From assembly GCF_028748185.1 (NCBI RefSeq), contig NZ_CP118164.1, positions 4,055,814-4,119,813 of the forward strand: a DNA stretch of 64,000 bases. Direction: 5' to 3'. This DNA comes from Bremerella sp. P1. GTDB taxonomy: Bacteria > Planctomycetota > Planctomycetia > Pirellulales > Pirellulaceae. A model generated the notes under the pieces. That model had not been told where the DNA came from. It searched no databases and saw only the letters and a program-made list of their open reading frames with translations. How positions within the stretch are numbered: position 1 is the first letter of the stretch; every line of letters begins with the position of its first letter. This document shows, piece after piece, positions 45,603 to 52,130 of this stretch. Position numbers and translations under genes: made by a program.

Positions 45603-45754
45603 TTGTTTTCCTGCTTCTTCTTCATTTCAGTGATGGCTTCCTGTGCTTTACGATCATTTTCGGAAGTGCCCTTACCGCCCTGCGAACCCTGTACGTGTTG
45701 CGGACGCAAGTCCATTTCCTTGAAACGAACATCATCATTTTTCCGATCGGACAT
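45599..45754 (-). CDS. Microprotein 3 of tandem paralogous set
   Basis: A 51-residue, very charged protein. Its second half, QGSQGGKGTSENDRKAQEAI followed by TEMKKK, matches microprotein 1 in spacing and identity (Q-x-S-Q-G, G-T-x-x-N, K-A-x-E-A-I-x-x-M-K). AAGGAG lies six bases before this ATG; another ATG is one codon upstream at 45757. It overlaps the end of microprotein 2 by 20 bases and the membrane gene by four. No hydrophobic segment. Not recognised as a known family. Confidence 0.65.
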   Translation of the reverse strand: MSDRKNDDVRFKEMDLRPQHVQGSQGGKGTSENDRKAQEAITEMKKKQENK

Positions 45755-45878
45755 CATTTGCTCCTTCTTGTTTAATTGCTTGAATCGCCTTGTCGGCCAT
45801 TTGAGCATTCTTTGCCGAACTGGCACTGGCCTGTGAATTATTGGTAATGCCACTATTGGATTTTTGGTCGTCACTCAT
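45735..45878 (-). CDS. Microprotein 2 of tandem paralogous set
   Basis: A 47-residue polar protein, the most diverged of the set. It is rich in Ser and Asn in the first half. It ends in KNAQMADKAIQAIKQEG and a short tail, matching the N-x-Q-x-A-D-x-A-I-x-x-(M/I)-K core of microprotein 1. The ATG shares one base with the stop of microprotein 1 (TAATG), with AAGG upstream. Longer frames start well inside the preceding gene and are not needed. Confidence 0.62.
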   Translation of the reverse strand: MSDDQKSNSGITNNSQASASSAKNAQMADKAIQAIKQEGANDVRSEK

Positions 45879-46003
45879 TATTTCTTGCCTTCCTTCATCC
45901 GACGAATGGCTTCGTCGGCCTTTTGTTCGTTCTTGACGGTTCCCCGGACCCCCTGCGATTCCTGAATGGATCGCTTGTCGGAGGGTTTCTGCTGTTCGTT
46001 CAT
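45878..46003 (-). CDS. Microprotein 1 of tandem paralogous set
   Basis: A 41-residue protein, too short for many gene finders. After a polar start it reads IQESQGVRGTVKNEQKADEA then IRRMKEGKK, nearly the same pattern as microprotein 3. The shared motif, close spacing and one-base overlap with the next start strongly suggest it is translated. It heads the operon, downstream of the terminator hairpin at 46055-46083. The ribosome-binding site is weak (GTGGTG). Function unknown. Confidence 0.6.
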   Translation of the reverse strand: MNEQQKPSDKRSIQESQGVRGTVKNEQKADEAIRRMKEGKK

Positions 46004-46054
46004 ATGGCACCACGCAGGATTAGAACTTTGACGTAAACTTGAAATCACAGGAAA

Positions 46055-46083
46055 AGCCCACGGCGCGAATCGCGCCGTGGGCT
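46055..46083 (-). terminator. Terminator hairpin between Cas2-like gene and microprotein operon
   Basis: Perfect 13-base-pair stem (46055-46067 with 46071-46083) with an AAT loop. On the minus strand it is followed by TTTT. It isolates the microprotein operon from the upstream gene. Confidence 0.85.
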
Positions 46084-46092
46084 ATTAACAGA

Positions 46093-46365
46093 CTACGACA
46101 GCGCGTCCTTTAGCCAATCCGAGGCGTTCTTATTGAAGCCGATCCAAGCCGCCTCTCCAGAGAGATGGGCGACAAGCAACTTGTCGTTGCCGTCCAGATA
46201 GGGCGCCAGATTGTCGCGAATTTGACTAGCGGACAACGAAGTCGTGACGATCCATGTGGAGTCCAGGTGATGCCACCAGTTCCCCACCTTCTTGATCGCC
46301 TCGTACAAATCGGCATAGTTCTGACCTGGCCGATTCAGGTCGTACGAAATCATGTATGGTTTCAT
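46093..46365 (-). CDS. SinR-like/Cas2-fold protein
   Basis: A 90-residue protein of the type named SinR family, with a Cas2/VapD-like ferredoxin fold: MISYDLNRPGQNYADLYEAI, then WWHHLDSTWIVTT and a last strand LLVAHLSGEAAWIGF. The Asp in YDLN corresponds to the one used by metal-dependent Cas2. ATG at 46365 follows GGAGGT by seven bases; longer frames lack this. There is no cas1 and no array nearby, so this is a solitary relative, perhaps an mRNA interferase or an orphan regulator. Inside the defence half of the element. Confidence 0.8.
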   Translation of the reverse strand: MKPYMISYDLNRPGQNYADLYEAIKKVGNWWHHLDSTWIVTTSLSASQIRDNLAPYLDGNDKLLVAHLSGEAAWIGFNKNASDWLKDALS

Positions 46366-46420
46366 CGAAGAAACCTCCATGCCCCCTAGGAAACAGGTTG
46401 ACATGAAGGCGATGGCGGAG

Positions 46421-46454
46421 TACCTGTATGCATAGGGGGAAAGCCTTACAGGTA
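46421..46454. promoter_or_regulatory. Inverted repeat upstream of Cas2-like gene
   Basis: TACCTGTA (46421-46428) and TACAGGTA (46447-46454) are perfect inverted copies with an 18-base spacer, about 60 bases before the SinR-like start. Could be a regulator site covering the promoter. Confidence 0.35.
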
Positions 46455-46470
46455 CCCACCCCGCCCAACG

Positions 46471-46517
46471 AAAGCCGCCTCCGATAAGCCTCAGAAACTT
46501 GTCTCGGAGGCGGCTTT
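46471..46517 (-). terminator. Hairpin after the 125-residue gene
   Basis: Perfect 14-base-pair stem (46471-46484 with 46504-46517) with a 19-base loop, just past the stop of the gene at 46524. The T tract on the minus strand is only three bases, so termination may be partial. Confidence 0.55.
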
Positions 46518-46523
46518 GTGCGT

Positions 46524-46901
46524 TTAATCGGACACACTGTCCTTTGTTATTTCTTTGGCTAGTTCAAAAATCAGTAAACCGGTGTCGCTGTCTTTCTGTA
46601 GCTCGAACCGGTGGGACTCCTTGTAGTCGATCTCAAACCGGTCACAAAAATTCTTCGCGCGGATATACGTGTTCGTTGGGCTGCGTTTGATATCAATTGC
46701 GCCCTCGCTGTTCTCGTTTGTTAATTCGATACCTACCACGCGTTCTACCGGATCAAAATAGAGAATCGCCTTCTCATAGCTGTTGATATCGAAGCGGTTG
46801 ATCGCACCGGCATTGAAACCAAGCTGGCCCGTTTGGCGGACCGTGATCCTCGCCACGAAGGACGTGTCGGTATCGGTGAATTTTTGAAAGTTAAAGGCCA
46901 C
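46524..46901 (-). CDS. Hypothetical protein, beta-rich
   Basis: Encodes 125 residues from GTG at 46901, which has AAGGA five bases upstream; the frame is open to 46958. Alternating strands dominate: FVARITVRQTGQLGFNAGAI, KAILYFDPVERVVGIELTNE, and a C-terminal KDSDTGLLIFELAKEI. The pattern suggests a compact beta protein, with no membrane segment or nuclease motif. It stands alone with its own hairpin. Not recognised; could belong to the defence cargo. Confidence 0.6.
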   Translation of the reverse strand: MAFNFQKFTDTDTSFVARITVRQTGQLGFNAGAINRFDINSYEKAILYFDPVERVVGIELTNENSEGAIDIKRSPTNTYIRAKNFCDRFEIDYKESHRFELQKDSDTGLLIFELAKEITKDSVSD

Positions 46902-47591
46902 GGGTTTCCTTTCTGATTGCTTCGATTGGAGCATATTTTCCGAATGCGCCAACAGCAAAAATCGTCTTCAAGAGAAAAAACTTTCAAATTCTCATCGCGA
47001 TCCTCACTCGCTTCTTTGTTTGCTATATCGACGTTGTTTGGTTCTAAATCTCATCGCGAACAACATTCCCGAATTGAATTCCTGAGCTGAACTCCAATGA
47101 GGATATTGTTGTTCAAACATCTTTTTTCTGTGTCGAGATATTGCTTCTCCTGCATGGACCCAAATTCTTCATGGCTTGAATTTATATTTTGCCGCATGTT
47201 CAAAGTTGTTCTCTTTTGTTCAGCATTTCATCGCACAGTGTTTCTAATTACGTAATTAAAATGTCACAGTAATTATTAGGGTAATTTCCAAGGTAATTTC
47301 AAAAACGTGACTCGTGCTAGAAATCCAATCGACTGGATTCCTACGGCATTACAAAGTTTAGAATGACCAATGATTTCAATAAGCTGTGCGAAATGAAGTC
47401 AGCGTCGCCCCTCTGTAGACTGGATCGCTAGTGGGTGATGGCGACGCGGTACCGCCCATTTTCACTGGTGCGCAGTTCGTCGAAAGGGCTGGACTAGCGG
47501 CCCATGGGAGGGGGTGTGGTCAATCATCAAATTTGACCCACCCCCTACGATCGACACAACACAACCTCACGACGAGCGTCTGGAGATCGTG
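46902..47591. other. AT-rich gene-free region
   Basis: No coding frame. Base composition is clearly richer in A and T than the flanks between about 46970 and 47350, a sign of different origin. It contains the GTAATT repeats (47252-47298) and, at 47505-47546, a long imperfect hairpin with arms built on AGGGGGTG and CACCCCCT. It may hold an origin, a transfer site or promoters; nothing decisive was seen. Confidence 0.4.
47252..47298. repeat. Four short direct repeats (GTAATT)
   Basis: GTAATT occurs at 47252, 47269, 47281 and 47293, with steps of 17, 12 and 12 bases, inside the most AT-rich part of the element. Regular spacing of about one helical turn is typical of protein-binding iterons, but the unit is short and may be chance in such sequence. 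Confidence 0.35.
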
Positions 47592-48230
47592 TCAGGCTCT
47601 CGCAAGGACGCGAGCCACGGCCGTGGGACTCCACGCCTTCCCCCGTGTCGTTAGGTGGCCTGCCTGCGTCAGGTGATCGGCGATGGCCTGAAGGGAATCA
47701 CCGGCGGCTCGCATGGCCTGCATGGTTGCGAGGATGCCGCTATAAGCCTTGGCGGCCTTAGCTCGCATAGCGTCGGCCCCGGCGCGTCTCGCGGCTTCCG
47801 TGAGGTTGTCAGGGTTCCCCAGGCGAACGCCTCGCGCCTTGGCTGCCGCTAGGGCGTCCTTGGTGCGTTGCGAGATACGCGCGGCCTCATCTTCGGCCAC
47901 GGCCGCCATGATATGGACCGTCAGCCTGTTGGCGTTGGGCATGTCGCACGCCACGAACTCTACACCGGCCTCCATGAGGTTCGCCACGAAAGCCACGTTG
48001 CGGGCTAGGCGGTCTAGCTTTGCGATGACGAGGACTGCCCCCGTCCTGCGACACTCTGCGATTGCTGCCGCGAGTTGTGGACGATCCGACTTCTTTCCCG
48101 ATTCCACTTCGATGAACTCAGCAGCAGGCGAATAAGAGGCCACGGCCGCGCGTTGGGCCTCCAGACCTAAGCCGGATTGGCCTTGGCGTTGGGTGCTGAC
48201 TCGAAGGTAGGCGACGTGTGGCTTGCTCAT
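47592..48230 (-). CDS. Serine recombinase (resolvase/invertase type)
   Basis: A 212-residue small serine recombinase. The catalytic domain has [15 protein letters not shown] with Ser12 as nucleophile, [12 protein letters not shown] with the conserved Arg, and [22 protein letters not shown] of the long E helix. The C-terminus ends in a helix-turn-helix ([18 protein letters not shown]). Such proteins resolve dimers or invert DNA; this one lies far from the ends of the element, so it is not the integrase. No inverted repeat pair marking an invertible segment was found around it. Confidence 0.88.
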   Translation of the reverse strand: MSKPHVAYLRVSTQRQGQSGLGLEAQRAAVASYSPAAEFIEVESGKKSDRPQLAAAIAECRRTGAVLVIAKLDRLARNVAFVANLMEAGVEFVACDMPNANRLTVHIMAAVAEDEAARISQRTKDALAAAKARGVRLGNPDNLTEAARRAGADAMRAKAAKAYSGILATMQAMRAAGDSLQAIADHLTQAGHLTTRGKAWSPTAVARVLARA

Positions 48231-49203
48231 GATGTCGGTTCCGGGCGGTTAAACTTCTCTCACCTACCCAATTTTACATTGCTTGAACGTCCGTTGAAGG
48301 AATGTAAAACGCATTTTGCCCAACTTCACCGGCCGGTGGTGACGATTGGATGAGCTATGCCGGTAGACGCGGTTGTCCGGGTTTCGCCGGTCGCGATGCC
48401 AGACGCGGCCGGTATGATTTCACCGGTTGAAGAGATTGTGACGACTTTTGCAAAGTGAACAGACGTATACTATACATTAACCGCGCGAGACGCGGTGCAG
48501 TATCACGCGTGGTCGCGTCGTCAGCGGCTCACCTGCCAGAAACAGTAACCATTTCACCCCGATTGTTACCCTTTTGTGAGCGGTTTCGTGAGATGTCGGG
48601 CGACGCGTGCAATATTCGCAAGTATTGGCACTGTATGTACTTCGGCAATTTACCTGTTTCCTGATTCCTTATTTTAGTTACTGAGTTAGTTAGTTATTTA
48701 TCTCTTGAGAATCATATAAGGGGAAAGTGTTTTAATACTCCTATAAGAGAATAGAAGCGAGAAAACGGTAATCGGCTAATTGGGTAACTGTTGTTTTGCA
48801 ACTTATTGTATGGCAGTGGGTTACGAATATTATCCTTTTGAATTGACTCGGAAAATGGGTAATCTCGGGCAACTAGAGAGTCGACTGAAATGGCAATAGC
48901 CTCTGAGAGGCCCGGAGGCGACGTCTCGCGGCATTTGGCAGCAAGTGGCGTGGTTCATCGTTCTTGCGGCTCGCACGCAGAGGGCGGGCTGCTAGCAGCC
49001 TTAAAATTGATACTGGCCACCGGCAGCACATCTCAGGAATAGGTGCGTTAGTCTTGACGCGTTGATAAGGAATATTTGTAGAAGTTTGGTGCAAGTCCTG
49101 AATTTAGAGGGCCTTTTGGGAGATACTAAGGGGGTAAGGCAATCTTTTCTGGCCGACACTCTGAACCACCGTCACGGTTCCCCATTCTGAAAGGCAAGAC
49201 ACC
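48231..49203. other. Large gene-free region of the element
   Basis: About 970 bases without a convincing gene. The first third is GC-rich, with repeated CCGG-type words; from about 48660 to 48850 it is AT-rich with TTAGTTAGTTA. A perfect short palindrome, GTATACTATAC, sits near 48466. A 69-codon frame from a GTG at 48455 exists but has no ribosome-binding site or family match. It might hold an origin or transfer region. Confidence 0.4.
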
Positions 49204-49479
49204 GTGACGATTCAAGAATTTCTCCACACCAACTACCACACTGACCCACGTGGCCGCGTCAAACTCAAGGACGCCTACCACGGGTATCTCACATCTCTCG
49301 ACGAGCGCCGACGAGTGGTCTGGCCTCGTTGGCGTTTCGTTGAGGTTGTTTCTGCACTTGGCTTCCCAATCGGGAAAAATGCCGATGGCGTTGCCTATGT
49401 CGCTGGCATCTCGCCAGAACCACCGAAAACCTGGACCGTCGATGACGACGGCCGAATGCGACTAGCTACCGCAAAGTGA
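49204..49479 (+). CDS. Hypothetical protein, element-borne
   Basis: Encodes 91 residues from GTG at 49204 with AAGG upstream. The sequence TIQEFLHTNYHTDPRGRVKL and the following RRVVWPRWRFVEVVSALGF and GKNADGVAYVAGIS look like a winged-helix fold and recall the small DNA-binding domain at the end of phage primases (a remote resemblance). It stands before a group of strong hairpins that would end its transcript. Not part of the overlapping operon that follows. Confidence 0.6.
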   Translation: MTIQEFLHTNYHTDPRGRVKLKDAYHGYLTSLDERRRVVWPRWRFVEVVSALGFPIGKNADGVAYVAGISPEPPKTWTVDDDGRMRLATAK

Positions 49480-49495
49480 CGGGCGGTGGCAGCCT

Positions 49496-49671
49496 TCCGG
49501 CGGCAGGTATCCTACCTGCCTGCCGCCGGACTCGAACACCCATCGGCCGGGTCTGGGCCGATGGACGGCGACCGTAAGCAATCAACGGTCGCTTCTTCTA
49601 TTTTCCGGGCGGTTTGAAAGTGCCGTCCGTAGAACCCGGTTGCCAGTCACCACGAATACGTGGTGACTGGC
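49496..49671 (+). terminator. Array of four strong hairpins
   Basis: In 176 bases there are four perfect stems: 49496-49506 with 49520-49530 (11 bp), 49540-49548 with 49556-49564 (9 bp), 49568-49575 with 49585-49592 (8 bp) and 49642-49654 with 49659-49671 (13 bp). The last two are followed by TTCTT-type tails, as terminators often are. Far more structure than one terminator needs; it may also be a structured RNA or a recombination site. Confidence 0.6.
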
Positions 49672-49696
49672 TTCTTTCAACTTAGGAAACCCCGCT

Positions 49697-49933
49697 ATGA
49701 ATCCCTATGCACACACTCGAAAAACACTATTCGCCGACCCCCACAGTGCCCACGGCGAAAACGCTTGGCTGCTGGCCATTTTGAATATGGGCGAGCAACT
49801 CGACGTGACCACGAATGGAAATCCATTCGTTGCCGTTTGCGATGACCTGGAGTCGCGCGGCATCTCGCCGAACGCCCTGGCGCGAGTCCGTCAGATGCTC
49901 AACACCCAGTCTCAACGACGCGAGGCGCGCTAA
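49697..49933 (+). CDS. Hypothetical protein, first gene of element operon
   Basis: A 78-residue helical protein (NAWLLAILNMGEQLDVTT, DLESRGISPNALARVRQMLN). AGGAAA precedes the ATG at 49697. Its stop overlaps the next start by one base (TAATG), so the genes are coupled. No motif recognised; the size and the DNA-binding-like Arg-rich end would fit a small regulator. Confidence 0.62.
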   Translation: MNPYAHTRKTLFADPHSAHGENAWLLAILNMGEQLDVTTNGNPFVAVCDDLESRGISPNALARVRQMLNTQSQRREAR

Positions 49934-50565
49934 TGCTACCCGATCACTACTTCGTATATGACGACGCTGGCAATCGAGTTCGTCTCAAATCCTTCGATGA
50001 GCGGGCAGCCGACCGGCAGCGCGCCGCCAATACAAAATCCCAAGTAGCCCGCGAGGCGGCCGAACTGGCGCCCCGAGAGCAAACTCCCTGGCAATCGTCT
50101 TTCGCGGATCATGCCGCCAAGACGCTAGAGTCAGCGCGAACCCCTGGCGAGATTGCAGCAGCAAAACGCCGCCTAGCAATTGCTAAGAAGGTCTCCAAGG
50201 AACAGCAAGCCGAAGCGGCCGAACAATCTCGACTTGATGCACTCGGCAATCATCCCGAAGTGAAAACGGCGCGAGAGTGCGCGGCGTCTCTGTCGCTCGC
50301 TTCCTACCCGCATGCAAGCGAGCAAGATATCGCCTATGCCCGCGCTGTCGCAAGATCGAACGATCTATCACCGGACGTACTCGCTACTGAGTTTTGGGGC
50401 ATCATCGACCGACTAGCCGAAGCCGAACTCAACGCCGCGAGAGGCAAAGCAGCCAAGCAAGCCGAAGAGCGTGAAAAGGCGAACCTAGACCACTCGCGGA
50501 CGATGGTTTCCATTTCCGAGCGTGAGGCCGAACGCGAGAAAATTAAGGAACGCCTCAGTGAGTGA
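49933..50565 (+). CDS. Hypothetical coiled-coil protein
   Basis: Encodes 210 residues, rich in Ala, Glu, Lys and Arg. Long helices are expected at 20-105 and 150-210, with heptad-like patterns (KRRLAIAKKVSKEQQAEAAE; KAAKQAEEREKANLDHSR). The first 20 residues form a strand-like head (HYFVYDDAGNRVRLKSF). No membrane or nuclease motif. Probably a scaffold or DNA-associated protein of the element. It overlaps the next gene by eight bases, and the preceding one by one. Confidence 0.65.
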   Translation: MLPDHYFVYDDAGNRVRLKSFDERAADRQRAANTKSQVAREAAELAPREQTPWQSSFADHAAKTLESARTPGEIAAAKRRLAIAKKVSKEQQAEAAEQSRLDALGNHPEVKTARECAASLSLASYPHASEQDIAYARAVARSNDLSPDVLATEFWGIIDRLAEAELNAARGKAAKQAEEREKANLDHSRTMVSISEREAEREKIKERLSE

Positions 50566-51355
50566 CCTATCCCACGAAACCAAAGTGCGCTGGTTGCATG
50601 ATCCGGCGCGCCGTTGGGCTTGGGTGCGCTGCCTCACGGTTGATGCCGAAATGGGAATCACGGCAACTAGTATGCACGGTTCGCAAATTGTGGCTTATTC
50701 CATCTCGCGAGCACACGAAATCAACGGCGTCTACACTCCTGCGAGAGTCTCGCGGATTCTCTATCGAAACGTCATGCGGCCACGTCCGGAAGGCTGCACG
50801 GTTGATGACATCCCCGAAGATGCTGTTTTCCCTCGTCTGGACCTTCACTGTCCGGCGTTGCATCCGAGTCGATACCCGAAGCGTATCCCCGGTGATGACG
50901 TCTGTCAGCAGTCCGCCTACTATCACGACACCTTCCAGAAATTCTGGCAGATGTCCGACATAATCGACGCCGAACCAGTCCCACAACGTCGCGAGCATGC
51001 CCACGACATCCTGCACCACGTCGCGGAACAAGAGACGGAAGTTGTCTGGCTTCTCCCTGATTTCCGCTATGCAACTTGGTTGCATGAAACCACGTCCGGT
51101 ACGCACGGCGAATTCACGCCCGATTCCTTCCCCCGTCGCCTACTCGTTGCCTTCAGTCGAACCGACTACGGGCGTTGTCGAGTTTGGACAATTCCAAAAG
51201 GTATGACGGGATTAGAAGAACCTGTCCCGTCTCCTGGTTGGTGGCCAGTGAACCCTCTATCCATCTGCGCCGGTTGTCGGTCCGAGTCACCACGCAAGCG
51301 ATGGCACCCAATCGACCGAAGCGTCAGAAAGAAACTAACTGGTTTGATTCAATGA
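50558..51355 (+). CDS. Hypothetical protein, element-borne
   Basis: Encodes 265 residues from GTG at 50558, preceded by AAGGA eight bases away; an earlier GTG at 50522 would deepen the overlap. It is rich in Arg, Pro, Trp and His, with VRWLHDPARRWAWVRCL at the start, REHAHDILHHVAEQE in the middle and CAGCRSE near the end, where two Cys spaced as CxxC could bind zinc. The fold and role are not recognised. The stop overlaps the next ATG as ATGA. Confidence 0.62.
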   Translation: MSDLSHETKVRWLHDPARRWAWVRCLTVDAEMGITATSMHGSQIVAYSISRAHEINGVYTPARVSRILYRNVMRPRPEGCTVDDIPEDAVFPRLDLHCPALHPSRYPKRIPGDDVCQQSAYYHDTFQKFWQMSDIIDAEPVPQRREHAHDILHHVAEQETEVVWLLPDFRYATWLHETTSGTHGEFTPDSFPRRLLVAFSRTDYGRCRVWTIPKGMTGLEEPVPSPGWWPVNPLSICAGCRSESPRKRWHPIDRSVRKKLTGLIQ

Positions 51356-51501
51356 ACCTTGAATATCTCAAAGCCCAAGCCGAAGCGGCCTTTCAGCGGT
51401 ATCTAGCTGAGACCGATAGCCGAAAGAAGAAAGTCTTCCTCCAGGCTTGGCAGAATGACAAGCTTCTCGCCGAACTCGCTGAGCGACGGCAACAAAAGTA
51501 G
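51352..51501 (+). CDS. Small helical hypothetical protein, last gene of operon
   Basis: A 49-residue protein (NLEYLKAQAEAAFQRYLAE, then KVFLQAWQNDKLLAELAERR) predicted to be one or two amphipathic helices. It starts in an ATGA overlap with the previous gene and ends just before a strong terminator, which supports its reality. Too short to place in a family. Confidence 0.6.
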   Translation: MNLEYLKAQAEAAFQRYLAETDSRKKKVFLQAWQNDKLLAELAERRQQK

Positions 51502-51509
51502 GCGGGGTC

Positions 51510-51547
51510 AGGCCCCGGGGTTTGTTCATTTTTCCCCGGGGCCTTTT
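51510..51547 (+). terminator. Intrinsic terminator of element operon
   Basis: Perfect 11-base-pair GC-rich stem (51510-51520 with 51534-51544), 13-base loop, then a T-rich tail. Eight bases after the stop at 51501. Confidence 0.9.
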
Positions 51548-51723
51548 TCTTGGGTTCGCACGAAACGAAAGGCCACGGCAAACAGCCAAGTTTCAAAGGG
51601 CATGTCAGTGGGCTTCTCGTGATTTGCCACGTATCGCCAAACGGCCGCTAACACGGGTTCGACGTTGGAAGTCTTGCGGGCAATGGCTGTTGTTAATAGG
51701 GCGTTGTAGCTGCTGTTCATCAT
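51526..51723 (-). CDS. Small hypothetical protein
   Basis: Encodes 65 residues from ATG at 51723, with AGGAA six bases upstream. It is helical (NALLTTAIARKTSNVEPVLAAVW, MPFETWLFAVAFRFVRTQ). Its 3' end runs through the loop and one arm of the terminator of the opposite operon, which is odd but possible. Reasonable ribosome-binding site, no family match. The next 400 bases up to the integrase hold only repeats and terminators. Confidence 0.45.
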   Translation of the reverse strand: MMNSSYNALLTTAIARKTSNVEPVLAAVWRYVANHEKPTDMPFETWLFAVAFRFVRTQEKGPGEK

Positions 51724-51831
51724 GGCGAGTTCCTCAGTAGTTGGCGGCGATTGACTACTGAAAGCATGCACCGGGAACCACTTGCGTCAACGGAAAAGAT
51801 TGCCCTGAAAGGCTTTGCGTCTTGCTAGATT

Positions 51832-51894
51832 CTAGCTAGATGCAATCAGGGAGAAGCAACCGACGCTGGGAAATCCTGCCTCTCATCTAGCTAG
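51832..51894. repeat. Inverted repeat upstream of integrase
   Basis: CTAGCTAGATG (51832-51842) and CATCTAGCTAG (51884-51894) are perfect 11-base inverted copies with a 41-base spacer. They lie in the 400-base gene-free stretch before the integrase and could bind a regulator or an excision factor. Confidence 0.45.
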
Positions 51895-51975
51895 TTTCTT
51901 GACGATCTAGGATCGAAAAATTTTTGGGTTTCCATTTCGCCGTGACCGTCGTAGTAGTGGCCTAGGAACGGCGTT

Positions 51976-52049
51976 GCCCCGGCCCTGTTACTCCAGGGGG
52001 CCGGGGCTTCTTATTCAAGGCAAGGCCACCGGGGGACCGGTGGCCTTTT
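51976..52049 (+). terminator. Two tandem terminator hairpins before the integrase
   Basis: First hairpin: 10 base pairs, 51976-51985 with 51998-52007, tail TTCTTATT. Second: 11 base pairs, 52022-52032 with 52037-52047, tail TTTATTTT. They would stop transcription arriving from the left and insulate the integrase. The first stem happens to contain the attachment octamer in both orientations. Confidence 0.75.
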
Positions 52050-52130
52050 ATTTTGCGACTACTGAATTGCTAGCGCGATCGAATCAAAGTAGGCTTGATC
52101 GGACGAGACTACCCAAACAAGGAACGCCCC

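Noticed and set aside
46093-46365. CRISPR system suggested by a Cas2-like protein
   Set aside because: No Cas1, no effector and no repeat-spacer array in the window; the protein fits the solitary SinR group better.
48455-48664. Possible 69-residue gene in the large gap of the element
   Set aside because: GTG start without ribosome-binding site, low coding character, and no family pattern.
51976-52007. Second attP candidate: octamer GCCGGGGC and its complement in a hairpin before the integrase
   Set aside because: Stems made only of G and C readily contain this octamer; the comM junctions place the real sites at 40767 and 54014.
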